A stretch of DNA of 51,739 nt, taken from positions 1-51,739 of the forward strand of contig NZ_JALJDX010000188.1 in the NCBI RefSeq assembly GCF_022952855.1, given 5' to 3'. The translations under genes and the position numbers were made by a program. Shown here piece by piece: positions 1 to 8,053 of this stretch (within the stretch, counting starts at the first letter, position 1; the number at the start of each line of letters is the position of its first letter). Origin of the DNA: Pseudomonas sp. RGM2987. GTDB taxonomy: Bacteria > Pseudomonadota > Gammaproteobacteria > Pseudomonadales > Pseudomonadaceae. A model generated the notes under the pieces. That model worked only from the letters and a program-made list of their open reading frames with translations. It was not told where the DNA came from and searched no databases.

Positions 1-30
1 GTCGACACTGATGTTGAGTGACAATCCGCC

Positions 31-54
31 TTCGCGAGCAAGCCCGCTCCCACA
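31..54. repeat. Single REP, GTGGGAGCGGGC family
   Basis: Reverse-complement copy of the REP head GTGGGAGCGGGCTTGCTCGC, lying just downstream of the dxs stop codon. Identical heads occur at 45935, 46000, 47563, 47614 and 51675. Only one half is inside the window, so a partner may lie further left. Confidence 0.8.
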
Positions 55-77
55 AGGAGTCTGCGGTGTTTGGAAAG

Positions 78-1976
78 TCAGAGGCCCAGCAGTTGCAACC
101 GCTGGCGCACCGACGCTTCGATTCCGGCTTCATCCAACCCGCATTCAGCCAGCATCTGCGCCGGCTTGGCGTGTTCGACGTAGATATCCGGCAGCCCAAG
201 GTGCAGCACTGGCTTGAGGATATTGTCGCGAGCCAGGAATTCGCTCACCGCTGCGCCAGCGCCGCCCATGATGGCGTTTTCTTCGATGGTCACCAGCAGT
301 TCATGGCTGCCGGCAATTTCGCGCACCAGCGCTTCGTCCAGGGGTTTGACGAAACGCATGTCCACCACGGTGGCGTCCAGGGTCTCGGCGACTTTCAGGG
401 CTTCGGCCAACTGTACGCCGAACACCAGCAGGGCGGTCTGCTTGCCTTGGCGGCGGATCACGCCCTTGCCGATTTCAATCGGCTCCAGGCCAGGCTCGAT
501 GGTCGCGTTCGGACCGGTGCCGCGTGGGTAGCGCACCGCCGCCGGGCCATTGAACAGGTGACCGGTGGTGAGCATTTTGCGCAGCTCGTTCTCGTCGCTC
601 GGGGTCATCACCAGCATGCCGGGGATGCAGCGCAGGAATGACAGGTCAAAGCTGCCGGCGTGGGTCGGGCCGTCTTCGCCCACCAGGCCTGCGCGGTCGA
701 TGGCGAACAGCACGTCGAGGTTCTGCACCGCCACGTCGTGCACCAGCTGGTCATAGCCGCGTTGCAGGAAGGTCGAGTAGATTGCCACCACCGGTTTGGC
801 GCCTTCGCAGGCCATGCCGGCGGCGAGCGTCACGGCGTGCTGCTCGGCAATCGCCACGTCGAAGTAGCGCTGCGGGTAGCGTTCGCTGAAGGCTACCAGG
901 TCCGAGCCTTCTTTCATGGCCGGGGTGATGCCCACCAGGCGCGGGTCGGCAGCGGCCATGTCGCACAGCCACTGGCCGAACACGCCGGAATACTTCGGCC
1001 CACCGGCCTTTTTCGGCGCGGCGGCGGGAGCATCCAGCGGTTCGAGCTTGGTGATGGCGTGGTAACCAATGGGGTCGACTTCCGCCGGGGCGAAGCCCTT
1101 GCCTTTCTTGGTCACCACGTGCAGGAATTGCGGGCCCTTGAGATCGCGCATGTTGCGCAGGGTGGCGATCAGCGTCGGCAGGTCGTGGCCGTCGATCGGG
1201 CCGATGTAGTTCCAGCCCAATTCTTCGAACAGCGTGCCAGGCACCAGCATGCCCTTGGCATATTCCTCGGTGCGGCGGGCGATTTCCCAGGCGCCGGGCA
1301 GGCGTGACAGCACTTTCTTGCTGCCTTCGCGCATGCTGGCGTAGGTGCGGCTGGAGAGGATCTTCGCCAGGTAGTTGGACAGTCCGCCGACGTTGCGTGA
1401 GATCGACATGTCGTTGTCGTTGAGGATCACCAGCATGTTGGCGTTGACTTCCGGCGCGTGGTTCAGTGCCTCGAAGGCCATGCCGGCGGTCAGTGCGCCA
1501 TCGCCGATCACCGCAATCGCCTTGCGCTCGCTGTTTTGCAGGCGAGCGGCAATCGCCATGCCCAGGGCGGCGCTGATGGAGGTGCTGGAGTGACCGACGC
1601 CAAAGGTGTCGTACTCGCTCTCGGAGCGGCGCGGGAAGGCGGCGATACCGTCCTTCTGGCGCAGCGTGCCCATGCGCTCGCGACGGCCGGTGAGGATCTT
1701 GTGCGGATAGGCCTGGTGCCCGACGTCCCACACCAGCCGGTCGTCCGGGGTGTCGAACACGTAATGCAACGCGATCGTCAGCTCGATGACGCCCAGGCCC
1801 GCGCCGAAGTGCCCACCGGTCTGGCCGACCGTGTAGAGCAGCTCCAGGCGCAACTCATCGGCCAGGGTTTCCAGCTCGGCTTCACCCAGGCGACGCAGGC
1901 CGTCCGGTGTGTTGGCGCGGTCCAGCAGGGGCGTGGTCGGGCGCTTGCGGGGAATCTCTTGAAACGTCGTGGGCAT
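78..1976 (-). CDS. dxs: 1-deoxy-D-xylulose-5-phosphate synthase
   Basis: Condenses pyruvate and glyceraldehyde 3-phosphate to DXP, the first step of the MEP isoprenoid pathway and also a source for thiamine and pyridoxal; cytoplasmic and TPP-dependent. The 632-residue product has the family's full length. It shows the GGHFGAGLG segment near residue 55, the TPP-binding GDGALTAG motif followed by a conserved Asn in the first third, and the transketolase-like pyrimidine domain with [15 protein letters not shown] in the second half. The gene is last in an xseB-ispA-dxs order, 114 bp after ispA, the usual gammaproteobacterial arrangement. A TATAAC box about 15 bp before the ATG could give it its own promoter, but no convincing -35 was found. 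Nothing looks damaged. Confidence 0.98.
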   Translation of the reverse strand: MPTTFQEIPRKRPTTPLLDRANTPDGLRRLGEAELETLADELRLELLYTVGQTGGHFGAGLGVIELTIALHYVFDTPDDRLVWDVGHQAYPHKILTGRRERMGTLRQKDGIAAFPRRSESEYDTFGVGHSSTSISAALGMAIAARLQNSERKAIAVIGDGALTAGMAFEALNHAPEVNANMLVILNDNDMSISRNVGGLSNYLAKILSSRTYASMREGSKKVLSRLPGAWEIARRTEEYAKGMLVPGTLFEELGWNYIGPIDGHDLPTLIATLRNMRDLKGPQFLHVVTKKGKGFAPAEVDPIGYHAITKLEPLDAPAAAPKKAGGPKYSGVFGQWLCDMAAADPRLVGITPAMKEGSDLVAFSERYPQRYFDVAIAEQHAVTLAAGMACEGAKPVVAIYSTFLQRGYDQLVHDVAVQNLDVLFAIDRAGLVGEDGPTHAGSFDLSFLRCIPGMLVMTPSDENELRKMLTTGHLFNGPAAVRYPRGTGPNATIEPGLEPIEIGKGVIRRQGKQTALLVFGVQLAEALKVAETLDATVVDMRFVKPLDEALVREIAGSHELLVTIEENAIMGGAGAAVSEFLARDNILKPVLHLGLPDIYVEHAKPAQMLAECGLDEAGIEASVRQRLQLLGL

Positions 1977-2090
1977 CAGGCGAATCGTTATAGGTATAGA
2001 AAGAGGCGGCAGTTTACCTTATGCATCGCAAGCTGCCCACGCGTTGGCCGGAACTTGGCCGATACGCTGTCTACAGGGGTTGACCCCCGA

Positions 2091-2978
2091 TCAACTGCGT
2101 CGTTCGACGATATATCGCGCCAGATCACGCAACGGTTCGGCTGCCGCGTCAAAGGGTCGCAGCGCGGCCAGGGCCTGGTCGCGCAGCTCCAGGGCGTAGG
2201 TTTTCGCGGCGTCCAGGCCAAGCAGGGCCGGGTAGGTCGGTTTGTCCCGCGCGATGTCGGCGCCCTGGCGTTTGCCCAGGGTCTGGGTATCGCTTTCGAC
2301 GTCGAGGATGTCGTCCTGCACCTGGAACGCCAGGCCAATGGCCCGGGCATAGCTCTGCAAGGCTTGCAGCGTTTGGGCAGTGGCCCGGCCGCTGGCGAGG
2401 GCGCCGAGGCGCACGCTGGCCTCGATCAACGCGCCGGTCTTGTGCCGGTGCATGTATTCCAAGGCGTCCTGGTCCAGCTTCAGCCCCACCGAGCCGAGGT
2501 CGATGGCCTGGCCGCCGACCATCCCGGCGGGGCCAGCCGCCACGGCCAGGGCGCTGACCATGTCCAGGCGGATCTGCACCGGGCAATCGCTCAGGGCCGG
2601 ATCCAGCAGGGCGCTGAAGGCCAGGCTCTGCAAGCCGTCGCCGGCGAGGATCGCGCAGGCTTCGTCGAATTTTTTGTGGGTGGTCGGCTGGCCGCGACGC
2701 AGGTCGTCATCGTCCATGGCCGGCAGGTCATCGTGAACCAGCGAATAAGCGTGGATCAGCTCCACCGCGCAGGCCGCGCCGTTGGCCTGTTCGGCCGCAC
2801 CGCCCAAGGCTTCGCACGCGGCGTAGGCGAGCAGTGGACGTACGCGCTTGCCGCCGTTCATCACGCTGTAGCGCATGGCCTCGTACAAGCGCCCCAGCTC
2901 CGGGCTCGGGGCGGTGAAAAGGGTGTCCAGCGCAGCATTGACCCGGGCCTGGCTGCTGGCCTGATAAGCGTCGATCAT
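2091..2978 (-). CDS. ispA: (2E,6E)-farnesyl diphosphate synthase
   Basis: Short-chain polyprenyl synthase that adds isopentenyl diphosphate to dimethylallyl and geranyl diphosphate to give farnesyl diphosphate, the precursor for undecaprenyl phosphate and quinones. The 295-residue product has the first aspartate-rich motif ([10 protein letters not shown], near residue 85) and the second one ([10 protein letters not shown], near residue 225), both of which coordinate magnesium-diphosphate. GKRVRPLL near residue 45 binds substrate. The ATG overlaps the xseB stop by 4 bp, so the two are translationally coupled. A GGGG-TTGA-CCCC hairpin follows the stop but lacks a T-tract, so termination there is doubtful and read-through into dxs is likely. 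Confidence 0.97.
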   Translation of the reverse strand: MIDAYQASSQARVNAALDTLFTAPSPELGRLYEAMRYSVMNGGKRVRPLLAYAACEALGGAAEQANGAACAVELIHAYSLVHDDLPAMDDDDLRRGQPTTHKKFDEACAILAGDGLQSLAFSALLDPALSDCPVQIRLDMVSALAVAAGPAGMVGGQAIDLGSVGLKLDQDALEYMHRHKTGALIEASVRLGALASGRATAQTLQALQSYARAIGLAFQVQDDILDVESDTQTLGKRQGADIARDKPTYPALLGLDAAKTYALELRDQALAALRPFDAAAEPLRDLARYIVERRS

Positions 2979-3217
2979 TCAGGCTGTTCCGCGTCGAAAG
3001 GCTCTTCGCTCAACTCACCGTCGCGCTCAAGCAGCAACTGCACCTTCTGCTCGGCCTGGGCCAGCGCCGCCTGGCAGTCGCGAGTCAAGCCGATACCCTG
3101 CTCGAAGGCGGTCAGCGAGTCTTCCAGCGACAATTCGCCGTTCTCCAGCCGTTCGACCAGCGCTTGCAGGTCGGCCAGAGATTGTTCGAAATCCAGTGCA
3201 GCTTTTTTGCGGGCCAT
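2975..3217 (-). CDS. xseB: Exodeoxyribonuclease VII small subunit
   Basis: Small subunit of the XseA-XseB exonuclease, which degrades single-stranded DNA to oligonucleotides. At 80 residues it has the normal family size, with the signature core [20 protein letters not shown] and the following [11 protein letters not shown] segment. It is the first gene of xseB-ispA-dxs. XseA is not in the window, which is usual because it sits elsewhere in pseudomonads. Confidence 0.96.
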   Translation of the reverse strand: MARKKAALDFEQSLADLQALVERLENGELSLEDSLTAFEQGIGLTRDCQAALAQAEQKVQLLLERDGELSEEPFDAEQPE

Positions 3218-3324
3218 GGCGGCTATTCCGGTTGACTGTTAAACCGGCGCGACACTAGCAGACATGGGGTTTTGGGGCAAATCAGGGGCGGGGACAAATC
3301 ATCTGAATCTGGACGCTCCGAACC

Positions 3325-3471
3325 TGTGGCGAGAGGATTTAGCGAAACGTCGCACCGCCCCGCTCGACTGCGAAGTAGTCGCAAGTAATGCTCACCTCAC
3401 TTACCTGATCTACGCAGTGGTTGTTCTGGGGCTGCTACGCAGCCCAACGGGGATAAATCCCCTCGCCACGG
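3325..3471. repeat. Degenerate REPIN, GTGGCGAGGGGATT family
   Basis: The 259-bp gap between xseB and the fic gene holds a decayed left head (GTGGCGAGAGGATTTAGCG) and a well-preserved right half with the GGGCTGCTACGCAGCCC hairpin and an inverted GTGGCGAGGGGATT head. I see nothing else in this gap. Confidence 0.7.
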
Positions 3472-3476
3472 TGTGT

Positions 3477-4613
3477 TCATCCAGTCGGATAGCTGATCCG
3501 ATACCGCGTGCTGCGGCCTCCGCCAGGCATTCGCTCCAGGCAGCCTTTTTCCAGCAGCTCTGCCAGATGTCGGGTCGCCGTGGCCTTGGAGACTTTTGCT
3601 ACTGCTTGGTACTGGGCCGCGCTGATGCCACCCTCGAAGCCTTTCTCGCCACCGTCGAGCATTCGGTTCAACACTTTGATTTGCTCAGACGACAGGGCGC
3701 TGGCGCGATGAACCTGCCAGAACCTCGCCTTGCCAAGTACCTTCTCGATCCGGGTGATGGCCTGTTGAAAGCTGCGTCGCAGGGTTTGCAGAAACCAGTC
3801 CAGCCAAGGGGTAATGTCCAGCGTGGCTTTCTGACTGGTTTCCAGAATCCGATAGTAACCGGACCGGTCCTCCAGAATGCTTGCAGACATGGCATGGAAA
3901 CGGATTGCCTGGGCTTCCCCCTGGGCCAGTGCCAAGTCGGTGAGGGTTCGGGTCAGGCGGCCATTACCATCGTCAAACGGATGCAGGGTGACAAACCAGA
4001 AATGAGCAATGCCGGCACGCAGTAGCGGATCGAGGTCAGCTTGATCACGACTGGCCTCGAACCAGTTGATGAAGGCCTGCAGTTGTTGCTCCAAACCTTG
4101 TCGTGGTGGTGCCTGGAAATGAACGGTTGGACGATCCAGTCGGCCCGAGACCACCTGCATCGGCTCATCGCCGCGCAGCGTGCCCACGCGGATCTGTCGG
4201 TGAGCAAGGTCACGTTCCGCATCTGGAAACAACCATGCGTGCCACTCAAGCAGTCGCTCCAGGGTCAGCGGTTGATCGACATGTCGGGTGGCGTCCAGCA
4301 ACAGGTTGGCCAGGCCTTCGCTGCGTTGGCTGACCGGGCTGTCGTCAGCCTGTTCGAGGCCCAGGCGCCGGGCCAGTGATGAGCGCACGGAGCCTACATT
4401 CAGTTGTTCACCTTCAATCGCCGAAGAGGTCACGATATTTTGTAGCAATGCATCCAGCTCGTTTTGGGCGCTGAGCGAGGCCGTGACCGCGCCAGTCATT
4501 CCCAATAACTGGCCCTGTACCTGCACGCATTCACGCAGCAGAGGTGCCAGCGCTTCAGCTTGCCAGCGAAAGGCGGGCCAGTCGGGTTGTTGCCAGATCC
4601 AGTAAGTTGCCAT
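3477..4613 (-). CDS. Fic family protein with C-terminal winged helix
   Basis: Fic domains usually transfer AMP from ATP to a target hydroxyl. The 378-residue product carries the full active-site motif HPFDDGNGR at 211-219. An inhibitory helix motif SxxxEG (S63 to G68) precedes the core, which places it in the class with an N-terminal self-inhibitor. Residues about 310-375 form a winged-helix-like DNA-binding region (ISAAQYQAVAKVSKATATRH). A DNA-binding tail on a Fic protein and the two inverted repeats just upstream (4633-4695) together suggest that it controls its own transcription. The ATG at 4613 is preferred to a TTG at 4625; neither has a clear Shine-Dalgarno. The target protein is unknown. 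It is divergent from the mag operon, from which it is separated by 270 bp. Confidence 0.92.
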   Translation of the reverse strand: MATYWIWQQPDWPAFRWQAEALAPLLRECVQVQGQLLGMTGAVTASLSAQNELDALLQNIVTSSAIEGEQLNVGSVRSSLARRLGLEQADDSPVSQRSEGLANLLLDATRHVDQPLTLERLLEWHAWLFPDAERDLAHRQIRVGTLRGDEPMQVVSGRLDRPTVHFQAPPRQGLEQQLQAFINWFEASRDQADLDPLLRAGIAHFWFVTLHPFDDGNGRLTRTLTDLALAQGEAQAIRFHAMSASILEDRSGYYRILETSQKATLDITPWLDWFLQTLRRSFQQAITRIEKVLGKARFWQVHRASALSSEQIKVLNRMLDGGEKGFEGGISAAQYQAVAKVSKATATRHLAELLEKGCLERMPGGGRSTRYRISYPTG

Positions 4614-4632
4614 GAGCGTGCCCAAAGACGGA

Positions 4633-4661
4633 TGAGCCGAATAATAGCGCTATTCGGCTCA
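4633..4661. promoter_or_regulatory. Inverted repeat 1, candidate Fic/wHTH operator
   Basis: TGAGCCGAATA, 7-bp spacer, TATTCGGCTCA: perfect 11-bp arms. It ends 20 bp upstream of the fic ATG and is followed 34 bp later by a second copy with the same arms and spacer length. Confidence 0.65.
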
Positions 4662-4666
4662 TTTGA

Positions 4667-4695
4667 TGAGCCGAATAACCGTCCTATTCGGCTCA
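4667..4695. promoter_or_regulatory. Inverted repeat 2, candidate Fic/wHTH operator
   Basis: Same perfect 11-bp arms as the copy at 4633, with a different 7-bp spacer (ACCGTCC). Conserved arms with a free spacer are what a dimeric regulator site should show. A third, half-site-like GCCGAAT sits at about 4757-4763, inside the candidate mag promoter. Confidence 0.65.
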
Positions 4696-4743
4696 CACCA
4701 CCCTCAGTACGTGATTTCCCACACAGATTCGCGAGTTCCCCGA

Positions 4744-4772
4744 TTGTGAATAATTTGCCGAATCGCTAATCT
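4744..4772 (+). promoter_or_regulatory. Candidate sigma-70 promoter for the mag operon
   Basis: TTGTGA (4744-4749), 17-bp spacer, TAATCT (4767-4772). It would start transcription near 4780, giving a leader of about 100 nt before magA. A GCCCC/GGGGC hairpin follows at about 4793-4807. This is an inference from consensus matching only. Confidence 0.4.
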
Positions 4773-4835
4773 TCGCGCCATCTACAGCCCCTTTGTAACG
4801 GGGCCTTCAGACGAAACCCGAATAATGACAAACAA

Positions 4836-4878
4836 GCGCCGAGGAAGGGCGCCGGGTTGCGTTGTGCATGGCAGGAGG
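4836..4878 (+). promoter_or_regulatory. RsmA/CsrA-type binding leader of magA
   Basis: GCGCC (4836-4840) pairs with GGCGC (4848-4852) and presents GAGGAAG in the loop, so AGGA is exposed as in classical RsmA sites. A second AGGA lies inside the Shine-Dalgarno AGGAGG (4873-4878), 31 nt downstream. Two such sites, one covering the ribosome site, is the standard layout for RsmA repression. As I recall, P. aeruginosa magD is under RetS/Rsm control, which fits. Confidence 0.6.
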
Positions 4879-4883
4879 CAGAC

Positions 4884-5672
4884 GTGCGTTTTCTTTCATT
4901 GTTGATCGTGTTGCTGAGCGCGTCCCAAGCGTGGGCCGAGCCTTCGGCCGAGCTGTCTGAGCCGGTCGGTGGCTGGCGCTTCAACGGCTTGCTCGATCGC
5001 AGCGAAAATCCCCAGGTTGCCTATCCCACGCCGCCCATCGACCGTGGCGTGCAGCGCAATCGCACAATGATCGAGGGCCAGATCAAGGCCATGGGCACGA
5101 TGCGCCAACCCCACAGCCTGGCGGTCAACGGCAATCCACTCAATCTTTATACCGACGAGCAAGGGCGTTTCGCCCGGCCGTATGCGTTCGGCGCCGGCTC
5201 CAACAGCGTCGAGGTGCGCAGCTCCGAGGGCAAGTCCCTCAAGCGGGTGCAGTTCTATGAAGCCAACAACCTGCGCACCCCGGCGCAAATCCGCGTGGTG
5301 CTCGGCTGGGATGATCCCAAGGCCGAGCTCGACCTGCATATCGTCACACCGGACGGCCAACATGCGTTCTTCGGCCAGCCGGCGCTGAGCAACGGCGGCG
5401 GCCTCGACCCGGATGGCGTCGATGGCCCCGGCCCCGAGATGTTCACCATGACTGCGCCGATGCACGGCACCTACCTGGTCTACGTGAACTATTGGGGCAA
5501 CTACGGCGACGGCGGGTACAACTTCGACGAAACCAGCAACCAGAACGAGGTGATCACCTCGCAGATCAACCTGGTGCTCAATGAAAACACCGTCGATGAA
5601 AAACGCGAGACCTTCGTCGTGCCGCTGCGCGCCATTGGCGATCTGCTGCTGGTCAAGACCTTCAACTATTAA
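4884..5672 (+). CDS. magA: MagA, DUF2135 periplasmic protein (YfaP family)
   Basis: First gene of the six-gene alpha-2-macroglobulin operon. As I recall, P. aeruginosa MagA is in an inner-membrane complex with MagD, MagB and MagF. The GTG at 4884 is chosen because AGGAGG (4873-4878) lies 5 nt before it and a signal peptide (RFLSLLIVLLSASQAWA) follows at once; a longer frame from a TTG at 4857 has neither. The 262-residue product has the GGWRFNG motif after the signal, then a beta-rich domain with SNSVEVRS and the WDDPKAELDLHIVTPDG segment. The C-terminal half closely parallels MagF, the last gene of the operon, so the two are paralogues. No enzymatic motif was seen. Confidence 0.85.
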   Translation: MRFLSLLIVLLSASQAWAEPSAELSEPVGGWRFNGLLDRSENPQVAYPTPPIDRGVQRNRTMIEGQIKAMGTMRQPHSLAVNGNPLNLYTDEQGRFARPYAFGAGSNSVEVRSSEGKSLKRVQFYEANNLRTPAQIRVVLGWDDPKAELDLHIVTPDGQHAFFGQPALSNGGGLDPDGVDGPGPEMFTMTAPMHGTYLVYVNYWGNYGDGGYNFDETSNQNEVITSQINLVLNENTVDEKRETFVVPLRAIGDLLLVKTFNY

Positions 5673-5708
5673 GTACTCCGCTCCACGGATGAATAGGCCC
5701 TTGTGAAT

Positions 5709-7418
5709 ATGAGCGACAACACTGCTTCCCCGACCACGCCGACACCTGTCGCTAAACCTGCGCGCCGCTGGCCGGCGCTGCTGATCGGGCTGTGCCTGGT
5801 GGCCGGTGTCGCCGCCGGCCTGGGCTGGTTCATGCACAAACCCAAGGCGCCACCCTCGGAGCTGGCGCTGGAAAAACTCGGCCTGAGCCGCCCTGACGGC
5901 CTGCTCGAAGCCCACTCCCTGAGCCAATTGCCCAAGGACCTGTTGGCGGTGCCGTTCCTCAAGGCCACGCTCACCGAGGATTTCGTCTTCTATTACGAAA
6001 CCCACGCCGACCGCCTCGGGTTGATGGGCAGCCTGCGCCGGATCATCTACGAGCATGACCTCAAGTTGCAGGACAGCCTGATCGAAGAACTGCTCGACCA
6101 GCCGGCCGACGTGGCGCTGTGGCGCGGGGCCGATGGTCGTCTCAAGGACTTCCTGCTGGTGATGGATCGCGGCGGACTGGCCAAGGTGCTGGAGCCGCTG
6201 GCGAAAGTCGCGCTGGACGATACGCAGTTGAGCAAGCTCAGCGACCTGCGGGTCGGCGGCGATGACGTGACGCTGTACCAGCTTAGCTACAACGCCAGCA
6301 AATCCCTGGTCTTCGCCTCCCATGGCGACAAACTGGTGGTGTTGTCCAACCCGGCCAAACTCTACGACCCGGCCAATGGCCCATCGGAAGAGCGCGGCAG
6401 CGTGTCGACCACCGCCCTGGCCGCCCTGCTCAACGGCGACAAACTGTTCCCCGAAGCCTTCGGCCTGCCGCCCAAGGCGCCGGAGGTCAAGCAGCGCATT
6501 TCGGTCAACGCCAATGTGCTCGCCATGGGCTACCAGCGGTTCATCCCGAATTTCGCCGGGCTGCGCTTCGACATGGACGACAAGGGCTGGCACAGCTTCC
6601 TGGCGATGGACGAGCTGGAAAACCAGCCAGACTTCGACTTCAAGCCGATCTGGCAAGCCATGCCCATGGGCGCCAGCGCTTGCGTAGCCTTGCCTCTGGC
6701 CGCCGAACCGCAGAAACCGCTGCTGGTCAAACTCGGCGCCGACGAAAAGGCTGCCCAGGCCATGGTCGAGCACGTGGCCGGCGCAGCGGGCCTGTGCTGG
6801 TATGCCGACTCGCGCCTGTATACGCCGCTGCTGGTGGCAAGCCTGAACGACAGCGACGGCAAGCTCGACGCCGACCTGGGCAAACTGTTCGGCTCGATGG
6901 TCGGAGCCTACGAGAACAACGTCGCCGAACACGCATTCCCGGTGGTTGAAAAGCAGGAAGGCGCGATGCACCAGTGGCAGCGCCAGGTGAGCTCGAACTT
7001 TGGCCCGTACCTGGCCAAGGATTCGTTGCAACCCGACGCCATCACCGGCAAGGCATTCCTGCGGGTCAGCCTGGCGCGTCACGGTTCGACCTTGCTGTTT
7101 TCCCTGGACGACAAGCTGGTGGACAAGGCCCTCGGCACCCTCGACAAGCGTTTCCCGCCGATGGCCGACGTGGTGCCCAAGGACGTGCTGATGCCGATCT
7201 ACTTCGGCCCGGACTCCATGGCGCAACTGATGCAACGTGAAACCCTCGACAGCTTGCCCCAGGACATGGAGCCGGTGTTCTACAACGCCGCGCAAACCTA
7301 CCTGATCCCGAAACTGCGGACCCTCGGCGGCTACGGTAAGTACGCCCTGACCTTGCCTGAAGGCAGCGAGCCGGACGGTCATTGGCAGTGGCTGCCGCTG
7401 GAATGGAAAGCGCTGTGA
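5709..7418 (+). CDS. magB: MagB, DUF2138 membrane-anchored protein (YfaA family)
   Basis: Second gene of the mag operon. The roughly 570-residue product starts with a short cytoplasmic tail and one membrane helix ([20 protein letters not shown], about residues 20-40), so most of it is periplasmic. There are no recognisable catalytic motifs. Known P. aeruginosa work, as I recall it, puts MagB in the membrane complex that holds MagD, so an anchoring or scaffold role is plausible. The ATG at 5709 has an AGG 10 nt upstream; a GTG at 5703, two codons earlier, is an equally possible start. The stop overlaps the start region of magC. Confidence 0.85.
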   Translation: MSDNTASPTTPTPVAKPARRWPALLIGLCLVAGVAAGLGWFMHKPKAPPSELALEKLGLSRPDGLLEAHSLSQLPKDLLAVPFLKATLTEDFVFYYETHADRLGLMGSLRRIIYEHDLKLQDSLIEELLDQPADVALWRGADGRLKDFLLVMDRGGLAKVLEPLAKVALDDTQLSKLSDLRVGGDDVTLYQLSYNASKSLVFASHGDKLVVLSNPAKLYDPANGPSEERGSVSTTALAALLNGDKLFPEAFGLPPKAPEVKQRISVNANVLAMGYQRFIPNFAGLRFDMDDKGWHSFLAMDELENQPDFDFKPIWQAMPMGASACVALPLAAEPQKPLLVKLGADEKAAQAMVEHVAGAAGLCWYADSRLYTPLLVASLNDSDGKLDADLGKLFGSMVGAYENNVAEHAFPVVEKQEGAMHQWQRQVSSNFGPYLAKDSLQPDAITGKAFLRVSLARHGSTLLFSLDDKLVDKALGTLDKRFPPMADVVPKDVLMPIYFGPDSMAQLMQRETLDSLPQDMEPVFYNAAQTYLIPKLRTLGGYGKYALTLPEGSEPDGHWQWLPLEWKAL

Positions 7419-8053
7419 CAGGACTGATCCGCAACCTGGGACTGCTGGCATTGTTGCTGGGCGGCCGGGCGTTTGCCGTCGAGGCGCCGGAGCTGGACGT
7501 GCAGCAATCCCAGGTCTTTCGCGCCTGGTTCGTGCGCATTGCCGAAGAGCAACTGACCCGAGGCCCGAGCCCGCGCTGGTATCAGCAGGATTGTGCCGGG
7601 CTGGTGCGCTTTGCCGCCAACGAAGCGCTGAAGGTCCACGATGAAAAGTGGCTGCGCAGCAATGGCTTGTCCAACCGCTACCTGCCGCCCGAATCGTCGC
7701 TGACTGACGAACAACGGCGCCTGGCCCAGCAATGGCAGCAGGGCGGCGGCAAGGTCGGGCCTTATGTCAACGCCATCAAGCTGATCCAGTTCAACAGTCG
7801 CCTGGTGGGCCGCGACGTCGCCCAGGCGCGTCCCGGCGACCTGATGTTCTTCGACCAGGGCGACGACCAGCACCTGATGATCTGGATGGGCCGCTACATC
7901 GCCTATCACACCGGCACCACAACCCCTACCGACAACGGCATGCGCTCCGCAAGCCTGCAACAACTCATGAACTGGAAGGACACCCGATGGATACCCGACG
8001 CAGCCAACCCCAACTTCATCGGCGTCTATCGACTCAACTTTCTCTCCCAATGA
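7403..8053 (+). CDS. magC: MagC, DUF1175 protein, NlpC/P60-like (YfaT family)
   Basis: Third mag gene; 216 residues with a signal peptide ([12 protein letters not shown]). The sequence has a cysteine-peptidase look: [10 protein letters not shown] places C64 at the head of a helix, [19 protein letters not shown] gives H157 on a strand, and YIAYHTG gives H169. Cys helix, GDLxFF, His strand is the arrangement of NlpC/P60 cell-wall hydrolases, so a peptidoglycan or peptide-bond role is inferred but not shown. The start is uncertain: ATG 7403 lies inside the end of magB, and GTG 7415 overlaps its stop (GTGA). The stop overlaps the magD ATG (ATGA), so the operon is tightly coupled. Confidence 0.85.
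   Translation: MESAVTGLIRNLGLLALLLGGRAFAVEAPELDVQQSQVFRAWFVRIAEEQLTRGPSPRWYQQDCAGLVRFAANEALKVHDEKWLRSNGLSNRYLPPESSLTDEQRRLAQQWQQGGGKVGPYVNAIKLIQFNSRLVGRDVAQARPGDLMFFDQGDDQHLMIWMGRYIAYHTGTTTPTDNGMRSASLQQLMNWKDTRWIPDAANPNFIGVYRLNFLSQ

Noticed and set aside
2076..2089. Terminator after ispA
   Set aside because: GGGG-TTGA-CCCC can fold but no T-run follows on the minus strand.
4896..7451. 851-codon frame antisense to magA-magB
   Set aside because: Same cause: a frame complementary to strongly biased codons, with no recognisable domain.
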